A stretch of 64,000 nt of DNA from Chamaecyparis obtusa (GCA_027943335.1 BSBK01006431.1:498501-562500), one strand, 5' to 3'; shown: positions 12,361-24,270, counted from the stretch's first letter. A program made the numbers and translations. The notes: generated from the letters alone by a model not told the origin.

Positions 12361-13945
12361 CTTTTGTTGGGAGTGCAGACCGTCTGGATGGTTCTCTGGG
12401 TACCATCCACAATGTTTCTGCAGGCTTCCTCTAGTCTGATCTGGCTTGACCTTTTTTTTCCTGGAGATTTAAGTTTTGTTCCTACATCAGCTCTATTTTT
12501 TCTCCTTGTGGCTGGTGGGGAAACCAGAGATGGATCTCTAATTTTTGTTCTCTTTTTGCTTTGAACTTTTATCCATCCCTCTTTTTCCTCTTTGTATTTG
12601 GCAAAGAGATCCTCCAACTTTGAGAGTTGTTTCAGAGAGATGGAGCCTAGAAGAAGATCCATTTGTTGGACTTTGTTAGAGTCCTATGTCTCTGGACAGT
12701 TGCTAAAGGATAGTTGACCTACTGGTTTGCTTCTAGTAGGACTAGAATAATAGTCAACCAGGGGAGATTCAAAGGAATCTGGGAGGACAAAAGCAAATTC
12801 AGAGCCAGGGCATGAATCACTTCCCCCTGGCCTTTTTCATCAATGTCTTCAATGGAAACCTGAGGAATGTTTACTTCCAAGTTGATGCCTTCTGACTGGG
12901 GAGACCCCAATCGGGGAAGCAAACTTTCTTGACCTAGTTTGGATTTCTCCATTTGTTCCCCAGTTTGAGGGATATCCTTGTCTACTTGTGAATCTGATAA
13001 CCCCAGCGTATCCTCTAGTTTGTCTTTTTTTTCCCCTGCTTTGTTGTTCTCTGGGGCTGGGTGAGGATTGTTCAGCTTCCTTTGGGGTTGTTCCTAAACA
13101 TTGCCGGGCTTGCTATTTTTTACAACTAGAGCCTTCCTTTCCTTTTCCAAGTTCATGTGCATTGGGCACAATCTGGCTTTATGTCCTACTTTCTTATAGT
13201 GGAGGCATGCGAAAGGGACGCTTTCATAATCCAGTTTTTGCAAGTGTTTACCCAACTTTGATTGGAGAACAATGATTTCAGGCATATCTTGGCCCTCTTC
13301 CACCCCAATACAGATTCTTGCATAGGTGAGGTGACTTTTAGCTGCAGTCACTAGGTCTATTGAGAGCAAAGATCCAAAGGATCTGGCAATACCATCAAAG
13401 ACATCTCCAACCTAGAATTCAAGAAGGAGTTCTGGGAGTCCATTGAGGTCTAGCTTTGGAGTCCATTTATGCACAACAAGGGTAGCCTTGCCAATCGACT
13501 AGGTTCCCTCACAAAGGATTCTGTCAAGGTCTTCTTTGCAAGAAAACTCAAAAGAGAGAAAGCCTTTTGCCATGGCCATGACCGAGACTTGTCCATTAAG
13601 CCCCCATTTCTTTTTTACAAAGAGTCTAACAATGTCTATGTTGGGTCTAGATCCCACAAACTTTCCCACAAGAGCGTGATCCATTGAGGAAATGTTGTGA
13701 TCCACCAAATCATCAGGGATTTCTATGATAAAGTTACCTATCTCTTTATCAGAAAGATCCTTAATAGAAGGGAAGGAAGACTTGCCTAACAGTTGGATGC
13801 CAAAAAGTGTAGACCAATGACGTTGAGGGGATTTACCGCTCTGGTCCATTGCCTGACTCTTCAGGGCCGAGGAGGAAGAAGAACCTTCACTCGCTCTAAC
13901 CCCCTTTCCAGGGTCGATCTTCTTGACTCTTGGGTCCCCATTCAA
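12354..13945 (-). pseudogene. LINE ORF1 (DUF4283 plus zinc knuckle), broken
   Basis: About 530 codons. The N-terminal part (13945-13499) fits the DUF4283 domain of plant L1 ORF1 proteins, ending in GFLSFEFSCKEDLDRIL. It continues past an in-frame stop to a degenerate zinc knuckle (CLHYKKVGHKARLC, second Cys replaced by Tyr) at about 13200. A polar linker follows with a frameshift near 12700, then a basic tail (12662-12354) with WIKVQSKKRTK, alike in style to the ORF1 tail at 63.5-63.7 kb. ORF1 proteins bind element RNA. Stops at about 13498 and 13090 and the frameshift make it non-functional. Confidence 0.75.
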
Positions 13946-14040
13946 GCTCTCTTCTATTCTCGCTCCCTGATCTGCAGAGACCCCAAGGCAAACAACAATC
14001 TAAACTTGCTACCCAGGAATCCCACCCATGTTCAAGTTTA

Positions 14041-14840
14041 AATTCAAACTTTACACCAATGTTGAATTGATCTTAATTTTAAATTATAATGGGTGGTCCC
14101 AATGATGTGCTACGAAGTCTGATAAGACATTTTTCTCAAAAAAACTCAAAATAAGGAAAACACATGTTACAATTGGTTTAGATCATTTCTATGATATAGT
14201 ACAGGCATACAATAATGATTGTAAAGGTATGCCCTCTGACCAAACATGAGCTAAGTACACAAAAGGGTATTACAACTCTCACTTTTCCCCTTCATCTCGT
14301 TAGATCGATATAGAAGAACATACAACTTTGAAGGCTAAGAAATTAATTGGAAATTTATCCGTAGACTATTACTAATGCAGAGATAATGCATTTAGTTGAA
14401 TAGCAATAACATGCCTCTATATTCCTGCAAATAAGACTACTAGCTACCTCTACAACTCGAGTGTTAAAAGAAAACAAAAAGTCTACAAAATTGTTCCTCT
14501 GAGACACAATTGAATTCAAGATATATCAATATAATTTGGGGATTATTTCCATTACAAGAATAAAAGTATTTCTAAACAACACTTATCAATCAGAGCTGGA
14601 CAAACATGAATCTTTTCATTCCATAAAGCCTATTAAAGGAAATATCCATATCGTGTTAAATGAATTTGCAAAAAAATAATTAAAAGACCTATAGTAGAAC
14701 AAGATTCCCATAATGAAGACATTTTGTAAACGTGATCGTAGCACCCAAAATGGAAATGAAAAAAAAATAACAATGAGGCCCTTCTATCACTTAGATTACA
14801 GATACAATTTCTAGTTCCTTAGCAAAACTTAGGTGCATCC
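14041..14840. other. Unassigned AT-rich spacer
   Basis: No convincing ORF, RNA gene or recognised repeat. It may be part of the split LTR proposed for 8400-16096. Confidence 0.5.
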
Positions 14841-15162
14841 TGTTACAAGTAGTGGTTGTCGTTCAACCTGTTAATGCCTGATACAACCACTAGACTTATA
14901 AAAGACACAGTAGGCGATTAAGCCATGTCATGAATCCCGTGGGGAGCACTAGCTTTTTTTCCAACAATCTCCCCCTTAGTGTTACCTGAGGGGATTCGAA
15001 CTTGTGACCAAGCTCTGATACCACTTGTTACAAGTAGTGGTTGTTGTTGCACCAAAAGATCAACCTATTAATGCCCGATACAACCACTAGACTTATAGAA
15101 GACCAGAAGGTGGTTAAGCCATGTCACAAATCTTGAGGGGAGAACTAGCTATTTTTCCAACG
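14841..15162 (-). mobile_element. TRIM (terminal-repeat retrotransposon in miniature)
   Basis: A complete 322-bp element. LTRs are 14841-14966 (126 bp) and 15026-15162 (137 bp), both starting TGTTACAAGTAGTGG; the first ends TTCCAACA, the second TTCCAACG. The 59-bp interior holds a PPT (AAGGGGGAGAT on the minus strand, next to the left LTR) and a perfect PBS (TGGTATCAGAGC, minus strand, 15012-15023) next to the right LTR. The target duplication CATCC is at 14836-14840 and 15163-15167. It codes for nothing and would need proteins from another element. The first LTR has lost about 11 bp relative to the second. Confidence 0.95.
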
Positions 15163-15428
15163 CATCCATTATCGAGCATCATAGAAATAAAATAAAATTC
15201 CCTACTTTCAACAAGTTTTCCAATTTAAAGGAGTGCCATTATGGCTCTGTAGAAAACTACACCATTTCAAACTGAAGAGAATAACAGCAAAGATCTACCA
15301 CTAAAAAAAAAATTTACTACGAGGCAAATAAAAAATGACAAAGACTAAAGAAAGGAATGTCCCTTCTTGTGGTAAATATGTGAAGAGTTTGACTTAATAA
15401 TTTTTAGTGTTCAAAAAAATCTACAGAG
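15163..15428. other. Unassigned spacer
   Basis: AT-rich, nothing recognised. Confidence 0.5.
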
Positions 15429-16096
15429 TTTAAGGATAATTAATCATTATCTAAATCCTTTATTCTAACCAAAATGAACGCTCTTAATCTATATTTAATT
15501 TCTAAAAGAGTAGAAGAGGAACCTTGAGTATTGCTCCATCGAATGACTTTGTTTCTAGCTTATGCAATTTCTTTTCTAATCCCATTTTTTTAATCCTAGA
15601 GATGTGCTTCGTATCAGCTAGTCCAGCTGTGTCTGGAGACTCCTCTGTAGAGGGAACGACAACCGGCATGTGGAGGCGGTTGCTGCAATTTATCTTTTTT
15701 TATCTACACCTCTGCTTAGGTGTGGCCTTAAATTTATGTGACTACATCAGGAGGATGCACAATTTTCTTGTCTCCTTTCATCTTCCCTTCATTAATGCCT
15801 ATCAATTATCACTAAAAACATGTAAAATAGTTGAGGGTATTTCAAAAGACATCCCAACTTTTTCAAATGGGAAGGAAGTGCAGTTATTTGTAAGTAGGGT
15901 TTTTATTTGGATTTGGAGAGATCCCTTACTACTCCTCCCCTCATCACTCCTTTAATCGTGCCTAACTCCCCTAACTACCGTGCACATTCAAGCCATTCTC
16001 CTAGTTCAAAATTTCCACCTCCATTCTTATCTTTGTTCTACATACCAAGTGGAGTCAACTATAGTTTTTACCTACCGATTAATATGGGTTGTGATA
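15429..16096 (-). repeat. LTR-like dispersed repeat, copy 2
   Basis: Same repeat as 4256-4920, same strand, with scattered substitutions. Its right end reads GGTTGTGATA where copy 1 has GGTTGTGACA, which fits an LTR terminus. The next base, 16097, is the first base of a sequence matching the ankyrin gene, so the junction is sharp. Confidence 0.65.
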
Positions 16097-16535
16097 GAGA
16101 TTGTGCTCAATCTAATGTTAAATGAATGACTTGAAAAAGTAGCGCAGTTGGTGAGCCTTGACCATGACCTTTCTCATAATACAACATTACATTTCATAGA
16201 GAAAGGTGTAGTAGATCCATAGGTTTGACATTCCTTTCTTTCTCCATCCTTAATTTTGGTGTTTTCCTTTCACTTTTCTCTTGTAAATAAGTTTTAAAAT
16301 GCTGGGTCTATATCTCTCCATTTTATTTACTCTGCTCTATAATAAAGTCCATCGTGGATTGCAAAAGAGATCAATGGGTTATACCCTTACTAGGGTCTTA
16401 TATTCTTTATTGTGAATCATGTGAGATCAAGAATTACCCAATTTCAATTCTAATCTCTCATCCTCTGTGTTTTCCCCTTCCAAGGAGTTGTACATTGATT
16501 TGGGGTTGTAGAGATTTTATGAACTGTATTTTATC
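16097..16535 (+). pseudogene. Ankyrin gene fragment (end of exon 3 plus intron start)
   Basis: About 440 bp aligning with 35185-35633, the last 126 bp of exon 3 of the ankyrin gene and the following intron. The coding part has acquired stops and altered codons, while GTAGCGCAGTTGGTGAGCC and the intron donor region are kept. It is a DNA-level duplicate, since intron sequence is present, and not a processed copy. It is truncated at 16097 by the repeat ending at 16096. Confidence 0.9.
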
Positions 16536-17921
16536 AAATAGCATATGACTAGTTCCATATGTTATGGGGAAGTAAATAACACTACTCCATCTTGTATTTA
16601 ATGTATGTGCCTAGTACTATTAGTACTCTTCTTTATGATGTCACTCAAATGGTTCTATTTCAGTTATGTGACTCCACTTAATGAGTTAGGAAATATTTTT
16701 TACAAAATCTCACTAATTGTGACCTTATTGTTTTCATTTCATTTATTTGGGAAGGCTTCTTGAAATATGGAATGTTTCTTATTATCTTCAATATATGTTT
16801 GACATCACAATGTGACCAAATCATTCCTTTCAAATTGCACCCTTTAAGAAACACATTCTTGATAAAATGCCACTTTTTATCAAATTGGTTCTTCGTAAAA
16901 CTATCTTGACAACATTAAATATTTTTATATAGACTTTAAAATCAGCTCTTTTTAGTAAATAAAAATCCAATGGCTAAAAGAGTTGTTGAATCCCACATTG
17001 TATTTCTAAACTTCACTTAATCTCTAAAAATTTCATAAAGATATTGTAAAGAATTCAAAATAACCAAAAATCATCACTCTCAAATTTACCACTTTAATTA
17101 GAACTATTGGTGTGTTGGACAACCTATGAACTTACAAGTCTAACACCTTTTTAACTCAGTAGTTTAGACAACTATTATTGTGTTCACATGCCCCTAAATT
17201 ATGTGATTACACAACCACTTGTTGGTGTGTTTTGTTATTCGCTAAAATATTATGGAATACCTCGCTTAAATGGATTTTCTACTTTCCCTTATAAATATAT
17301 AAAACCCATCATCTATTCAATGCCCATCCACAAGCGTGCAACTACAAGTAGTAAATATTTTGAGGAAATATACTAGGAGGATCCTATACTACGAAAAAGG
17401 GTTGGTTCCGAAAGGATTTGACATCGTTGGGACCGAAAATGGATCCTCCAGATTTTATTTTTACTTTATAGTTTCATGTTGACTCCACATATATAGATCC
17501 TTTTCCATCCATGAGTTTGTCATCTAATGCATATATTTGATCTTCAACTTGATGTACACTTTTCCTTCTTGACTCATTGGTTTTGTTACTACTCACTTTG
17601 TTTTAAGAACTAATAGTCTATAAAATATTTTGATGGTTTCTATATTTTTCTTTTAGTTTAACACATGGAAAAGGTTGGTTTTATAATCATGTAAAGGGAT
17701 TTCAGACAAAAAGAAATAATAAATATGTCAAAGTAAATGTGCTATTTTTGATGCAACAAATAGAAATTTAAATATCTCAACCATAATTTATAATGGATTT
17801 ACTATTTTCTAATATATTAAATGTGTATTGGAAAATTGGAAAAAAATTCTCCAACACTTTAACTAAGATATATTTTGGTTGTTACAAATGAATGGAGTGA
17901 ATTTTCACATATCAAACAAAA
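16536..17921. other. AT-rich spacer left of the Gypsy element
   Basis: No supported gene. One promoter-like stretch lies at 17289-17303. The element boundary at 17922 is sharp. Confidence 0.55.
17289..17303 (+). promoter_or_regulatory. TATA-box-like stretch without an evident gene
   Basis: TATAAATATATAAA followed about 30 bp later by a pyrimidine/adenine-rich stretch with ATCTATTCAATG resembles a plant core promoter. No coding ORF follows, and AT-rich DNA produces such matches by chance. Confidence 0.2.
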
Positions 17922-20636
17922 TGTTGGTGTCCAAAATGATGCTTATGCTCTAACAGGCTACTAGTATATCCTCAGATGGATTTTAAGAATGGTCAACTCC
18001 AAAATGTTATGAGGTCTTAGGGTGACTAGACCAACTATAGGGACAAGACTACCCTCTTCTACTTCTGGCTCTGCAAAACCAAGGCGGGTGCACCTAACCT
18101 AGTATAAAATATGCTTCATACACCAAGAACTAGGTTTGAATAACAGATAATAGGATAGTAAGAAAGTGCTAAGTGTTAATCACACACTCATTGACTCTCC
18201 ATTACTATGGGTAGAACCACACAAAACCAAATACTGAAAACTTAAGGAATGGTTCTTAATTTATGCTTTTGAGATCATAACAACAACAATCAGTATTTGT
18301 TGATAATGAGATAATCATTTAGGCTAGTGCCCCATCCATTGGGCAAGATCTCCTAGAACAAGATTGCTACACACACCAGACAATAGCTGAGATTCAAATC
18401 CATAAACACACCTACAATCCCCTTTACTAATTATAAGATATCCTTACATAGACAATTAGATAGATCTATGTCCCATCTAAAGCATCATTTCATCTAATCC
18501 TAGATTAGAACTTAAGAATGGATACATACACATAAAACAATATGTAGAGAAGTAGAAAGTTCAGAACCTATCTAAGTTGACACAAAGGAGAGATAAGAGT
18601 CATGTATTTGCATTAAGTATGAAGAATCCTTAAGTATAAACAATCAAACCAGAGGAGTCAAGCTTGCAAATTACAGCTTAGACCTGCAACTTTTTCTTTA
18701 CTATCAACAAAATACCAAATGCCAAAATGTTACAGTCCTGACTGGGTAGAAGACTCACAATCGGAAAAGTTTTAAAATCTAACTCCCAATAACCTCAAAT
18801 GACCATAGAAAATCCATTTATACTAGGGTTACAAAGCAAGCGTAATGATCATTTGAAATTCAAAATCACCTAACCCCACCGAGGAATAAATACAGACAAG
18901 ACAGGGGTTAGGCCGCAACATGCAAGCTCAAACAGTCTAATTTCAATAGCTAACTAGCCCTGTACTGGTCCAAGTACCAAATTACCATCAAACCCTATGA
19001 AATCTAGCCAAAATGATCTCTACAACACACATCAGGGTACTGTTTCATTTATTCGCTCATGGCAAGGCACTCCTTTGCAATGATCATGGCGACCAGGACC
19101 ACATTGGATCGGTGGAGAAGATCAGTTTCACCAACTTGGGCCCTTCTTGTCATCAATTTTGGTCCTTTGTAGTCACTGGAAACATTCAAAAATTCAAATC
19201 TACAGGCAACGACTATATTCATGGCGCTAGAAGTGAATCGGCGGTCATCATTCAAAATCAGATTAACAATAAGTCACGGCCGTTGATCTTATAACTCTCA
19301 CGGGCTTTAAGATCTTCACTTCACCCTAGACAGCATCGATGGCTGTCGCTAGACTGCCAAGTTAACTTCCTTGCACCTTATCTCAATGGTGATACAATGG
19401 CCACAAGATCTGTCGGCCCTTTAATCACTTTAGAAACCCAGTGGCCCCACTTAATAACTCTACAACCGCGATACCATTAGTGGTCGCATGATCGCATAGC
19501 CCAAAAACTAGGCTATGTGAACATTTGACAAGCATCCACATCGGCACCATGTCACCGCCTCAGATCAACCGAAAGACCCCACCTGGGCCTACCTGATGCC
19601 ACATGTCAACACACCATTCGCTGCAACCACCGAGTATCAACACTGGACCCACGCCCAAATCAGCACTAGATCGAATGGCGGTTGCATGATCGCAAGGGAG
19701 AGGAATATTCCTAACGATCATGCAGCAATCATAGATCTCCCGTAAAGTCATTCCACTTAAGAAAATTCCAGGCCCACCATCTAGCGACTACGCGACTATG
19801 GAAAACTTAATCACCAGCCAAGTCGCCAGATGCTAGGGACTTAACCGCTAGGATTCAGCGACTGAGAGAAGACTGCAAGTCGCCAGGTCGCCAGAAGAAG
19901 ACCAACCACCAGGCAACCAAACATCACAACCACCATGGACATGTGTCGACCGATCGCATGATCGCATAGCCAAAAACTGGGCTATGCGACCATGTGACAA
20001 CCAACCCAAAGCCGCCACATGTCACGCTACCAAATCGCAAACACCCCCTGTGAATAACTGGGACCCACGTGGATAGATGGCGAGCGGTCGCATGATCGCA
20101 TGTCAAAAAAGTCTGACATGCGGCCATGCGATAGCCAATAGGAACATGCCCTCTATCACCCGTCTGACACCGTCAGGTCCCACTGAGCGTTCAAAAATTC
20201 AGGTCCCACCACTCATCGCACCTGCGAACTTAGAGGGAAAGCCAGCAAACAGGGAACTAGTGCGAGGTCGAAAACACAAAATGTTTTCGATGAAAGAGGA
20301 TCGAAAACACACAAAGTTTCTGACACATCAATAGGTAAGCGCACAAAGCCAGATGACAAATGGTTGAAAACAACATAGGTTATCGGTAAAGGATCAAAAG
20401 CATCATGGATTTTCAAAAATACTGTGGGTTTTCGACACTGTGGTAGAATTTTAAAGTTTGCTTCCCGCGGACCTCAAAATTTTAAAAACTTTCTGGGTTT
20501 TTCACATTAGCAGACGCGACTTGGACACGAGCAAGGCAACAACACTAAGGAGCACAAGGTAGGACATTTGATAAACACTTGTAGGGGAGAGGCCAATTTC
20601 ATGAGATTTTGTAATGACTGGAAAAATGGCCTAATA
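17922..20636 (-). repeat. 3' LTR of the Gypsy element
   Basis: Pairs with 27659-30365. Its right half (about 19300-20300) is markedly GC-richer than the window and carries a series of hairpins around GCATGATCGCAT. On the minus strand the LTR starts TATTAGGCC where the partner has TGTTAGGCC, so the terminal G has mutated. Confidence 0.93.
19482..20145. repeat. Array of four GCATGATCGCAT hairpin units in the LTR
   Basis: Units start at about 19482, 19682, 19951 and 20083. Units 1, 3 and 4 have CATAGCC or GCATGTCA stems closed on an A-rich loop, for example GCATGTCA/TGACATGC. Unit 2 is a palindrome with GCATGATCG arms around AGGAATATTCCT. The partner LTR has the same four at about 29220, 29416, 29686 and 29813 with several arms eroded. 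Confidence 0.7.
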
Positions 20637-20781
20637 GTGGCTCTTTCTGGGGACATGTATCTCCTGCAGATACAATGAGGAAACATAATCTATTGGAAGA
20701 GCAGACCATAAAATTTCGAACCAAAAAAAACCCTAAGAGACCTAGGGAAGAATCCTAACTACTGCTCATGGAAAAGATACT

Positions 20782-22153
20782 TCAAGAGAAGTAAAACTTT
20801 AGGAATTGGCTATGAACGTGCAATTCCAAAATGCCACCAGTTAGATCTTTCAGAATATATGAATCTGTTCCCCACTTGCTCTCAATCAGATAAGGGCCCA
20901 ACCAAATAGGATTAAATTTTCCATGCTTTCCCTTATCCTCCAGCCTTGCATTCCACATCAGGACCAGATCATCAATTTCAAAACTCCTCTGAGTTGTTCT
21001 CTTATCAAACAAATTTTTACACTGTCGCTGCAAATTTTCATTTTTCTCATGTGCATCCCTCCTTACTTCCTCTAACTGGATTAGCTCAGCCATCCTTAGT
21101 CTCATTTCATCATCTAAGTCTTCATCATATGCCTAGATGAATCTATACATTTGCAACAAATTGTTCTGAGGTAATCTAGCACCAATCTCATAGACTAGAT
21201 CAAATGGGGCACAACCTATGGCCTTCTTTACAGTTACTCTATCAGCCCACAATGCCTGCCATAACTTTGAGTCCCATGATTTCTTATTTCTGTCCAACAC
21301 CCTTTTGAGGATCTTTATCAAGCTTTTATTACTACTCAGCCTGGCCATTCCCATATGGATGGTATGGAGAAGAAAATGAAATGTGTATCCCATATTGCTG
21401 ACAAAAATCACCAAATTCCTGTGATCTAAAACACATTGCATTATCAACCACAATTGTCTTTGGGCAACCAAATCTAGTGAGAATATTCTGCATTACAAAA
21501 TCAATTACCACTTTACTAGTATCCCTTCTAGTGGGAATAGCTTCAACCCACTTAGTGAAATAGTCGGTTGCAACTAATATGTAGGAATGCCCACCACTAG
21601 ACTTGTTTGGAATCTCACCAATGAAATCAATAACCCACTTCTGAAAAGGAGACTAAACTGAGACAGGCCTGAGTGGCAAATTCTTACTAAATTTCAACTT
21701 TCCTGCAAACCTTTGGCATGCATCACACTTCGTCACAAACTGATGTGTGTCCTTAAAAACTGTAGGCCACCAAAATCCAAACCTAAGAATCTTGTGGGCT
21801 GTGGTCTTTTCCATATAGTGTCCTCCACACATACCTTGATGCATTTCTTCCAATAGAGTCTTAGATCTTTCATGGTCCACACATTTTAGCAATACTCCTT
21901 CATTGCTTCTCCACCACAACTCACCATGAATAATGGCATACCTTGCTGACTGTAACTTGACAATCCTCCTCTTATTTTCATTCATGTCAGGGGGAAGAAA
22001 CAATTTTTGCAAGTAATTGATGACATCCCTGTACCAATCACAACAGTCCAGATCACAAATATGTGGCCTCTCTTCCTCTTCTAGCACATTCACATGATTA
22101 GCAATCAGATTACTTTGTGCCATCAACTTTGCAAGGCCTAAGCCTCTCACCAA
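20782..22153 (-). pseudogene. Gypsy integrase (broken)
   Basis: The N-terminal zinc-binding module (H-H-C-C, with HQGMCGGHY and CDACQRF) is at about 21840-21690. The catalytic core after a TAG at 21653 includes DYFTKWVEAIP and VVDNA. The frame then shifts near 21480. The C-terminal part (21105-20782) has the GPY/F-module core LGPYLIESK. No chromodomain follows, in keeping with Tat-type elements. Integrase joins the element cDNA to host DNA in the nucleus. Stops at 21653 and 21133 plus the frameshift inactivate it. The final stop is TGA at 20782. Confidence 0.85.
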
Positions 22154-22229
22154 TTTTGTAATCTAAATATCTATATTGAATTCTTGGATCCTGTTGATCC
22201 ATCTACATCTCTTTCCTGATACTTATTAT

Positions 22230-22570
22230 TGCACTAATATATCTTTGACAGTAGCACTAGGGACATAAACAACCACCTTAGCTCCCACAAGATAACACCT
22301 AAAAGCCTTGACTGCTTTGACTAGGGCATAAGCCTGCTTCTCAACTATGTCATACTTTAGTTCTGCTACATGTAAGGACTTACTAAAAAATGATATAGGT
22401 TGCACATATCCATCTAAATTCTTTTGTAATAAGACTGCTGCAATTGTATGATAAGAAGCAAAGGAGAAAATCTACATGGGCTTACCATAATCAGGGGTCC
22501 TCAAAATAGGGGCATCTTTAATGGCCCGTTTGATATTCTTGAAAGACTCATTTGCTTCTTCATTCCATTC
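22230..22570 (-). pseudogene. Gypsy RNase H (the usual one, downstream of RT)
   Basis: Continues the RT frame: PISFFSKSLHVAELKYDIVEKQAYALVKAV and RCYLVGAK recall the RNase H domain that normally follows Gypsy RT. At least three stops lie within (near 22470, a double TAA near 22224, and 22165). It would remove RNA from the RNA-DNA hybrid. Confidence 0.75.
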
Positions 22571-23480
22571 TACCTTTTCATCTTTTTTCAACATCTTAGA
22601 GATGGGAATACAAATTTCTGCAAAGTTTGTAACAAATCTTCTTAGAAAATTTACCTACCTAAAGAAAGACTATACTCCTTTGACATTTCTTGGTGGTGAA
22701 AGCCTGTCTATTGCCATAACCCTTTCAGGATCAATTCTCACTCCATCCTTAGACACAATATGTCCTAAGAGCTTGCCTTCTACAACACCAAAAGAACACT
22801 TCTTTGGATTCAAAGAAATCCCATACTCCAGAGCTCTGATGAAAATCTTTTCAAGGTGTTCACAATGCTGATCCTCCTTTTCTGAATATGCTGTGAGATC
22901 ATCCTGGTATACCACTAGAAACTTGTTTATGAAATCAGCAAAAGCTACATCCATAGCCCTCTGAAAAGTTGCTCCTGCATTTGTCAAGCCAAAAGGCATC
23001 CTCACATAAACATATGTTCCCCAAGGAGTGGTGAATGCAGTCTTGAATTGTTCTGACTCCTTGACCATGACCTCATTATAACTAGAGAAACCATCCATCA
23101 TGGACATTAACTCTGACCCTGTGACTCTCTGCAGCATATTTTCCATATTAGGGAGACCATAGTTGTCTTTCAAAGAATTGACATTCAGATTTCTAAAATC
23201 AACACATAGCCTAATGTCACCATTCTTTTTTCTAACTGGAACCAAGTTTGACACCCAAGTAGAATGCCTGACAGGCTTTATAATGCCAGCATCCATCATC
23301 TTTTTGAGTTCATCTTGCATTTTCGGTGCCAAAGTAGGGTTCACAGGCCTTAATTTATGCCTAAAGGGTTTAGTTCCTTCCTTTAATGGTATCTCATGCT
23401 AGAAGAGATCTTCTCTATATGCTTTCAAATCTTCATAAGACCATGCAAAGACATGTCTAAATTTTTTGAGAAGATCAATC
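22571..23480 (-). pseudogene. Gypsy reverse transcriptase (broken)
   Basis: The RT palm motifs are in order on the minus strand: LCVDFRNLN, MPFGLTNAGATFQRAMD, and the catalytic box YQDD at about 22905, followed by FLRRFVTNF in the thumb/connection. The longest open stretch is 224 residues (23344-22670). In-frame TAGs lie at 23399 and 22670. It copies element RNA into DNA in cytoplasmic particles. Confidence 0.93.
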
Positions 23481-23884
23481 AGATTTCTTCTAGTTCTGTG
23501 AGATAAACATTTACCTATGTAAATAAATTTTGGTTCTTGGCTTGTTCCTAGATTCACTTCCTCCAAATCATTTTTCTTGTCAACAATTCTGGCAACACAA
23601 GCCCTCTCCTTATCATCAAATGCTCTCTCAAGAGCAACCAATCCCCTTGGGATCCTATTTGACTTCAATTGCAGTACCTCCTTTCCTAGGACATTCTCCT
23701 TTCCATTTTTGATGTCAACATAGGTACTGAAATCCATCTCTTGACCATCAAAGTGAGATTCACACTGGAAGAACCTCAATATATCTTGATCATCAGAAAA
23801 TACTTGCCAATTCTCAACATTATCTAGGATAGAAGGCCTGGACTTACACTCAATTTTGGATATTCCCGCAAAGGCAACATCCTC

Positions 23885-24270
23885 TGGTCTTAAGGCTATG
23901 TTTGCTAGTAAATCTGTCATCTTGTTTTGGCTTCTATCCACCCAATCAATTCCAAAAGCACTGAAACATTCAATTTCATCCCATACAACATTCTTATATT
24001 GTTTCAACCTTTGGTTTTTTGATGCATACTTTGATCTAATCTGAGATATTAATAACTTAGAATCACCAATTACCCTAAGATGTTTGATCCCATGTTTTGA
24101 TGCTTGTCTCAAACCAATCAATAGGGCCTCATATTCAGCAACATTGTTTGTGCAAGAAAATAGGAGAGTGAAAGAAAACTTAAAAGTCTTACCACTTGGG
24201 GATATTAATAACACTCCTACTCCAGCACCTTCCTTAGAATTTCCTCCATCAAAATATAATGTCCATAGGA
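23885..24270 (-). pseudogene. Additional RNase H upstream of RT
   Basis: A full RNase H fold signature within a 394-residue open stretch (24583-23399): YFDGGNS (first Asp), EYEALLIG (Glu), IGDSKLL (Asp) and SQNKMTDLLAN (last Asp), so all four catalytic residues look present. It resembles the archaeal-type RNase H that Tat elements carry in addition to their own. In well-known Tat/Ogre elements it lies between the first RNase H and integrase; here it lies between protease and RT. Confidence 0.85.

Larger units (their letters stand above)
9840..14040 (-). mobile_element. LINE-derived block: ORF1 plus ORF-X, no ORF2
   Basis: Two consecutive broken ORFs on the minus strand: a LINE L1-type ORF1 (13945-12354) and the unknown ORF-X (12360-9945). 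No endonuclease or reverse transcriptase separates them, unlike the other locus (43855-64000) where ORF2 lies between. The outer limits are approximate: no poly-A/T tract or target duplication could be identified. Confidence 0.6.

Noticed and set aside
12990..13050. T/C-rich tract as a promoter element
   Set aside because: It is simply the complement of the Lys/Glu-rich linker of LINE ORF1.
14967..15025. tRNA gene suggested by TGGTATCAGAGC
   Set aside because: The match is only the primer-binding 12-18 bases on the element strand; no cloverleaf can be formed around it.
15524..15955. Plus-strand ORF of 143 residues
   Set aside because: It lies inside the dispersed repeat; the other copy (4256-4920) breaks this frame, so it is not a conserved gene.
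19280..20300. CpG island of a host gene
   Set aside because: The GC-rich stretch is repeated in the other LTR at about 29020-30030, so it belongs to the Gypsy element.
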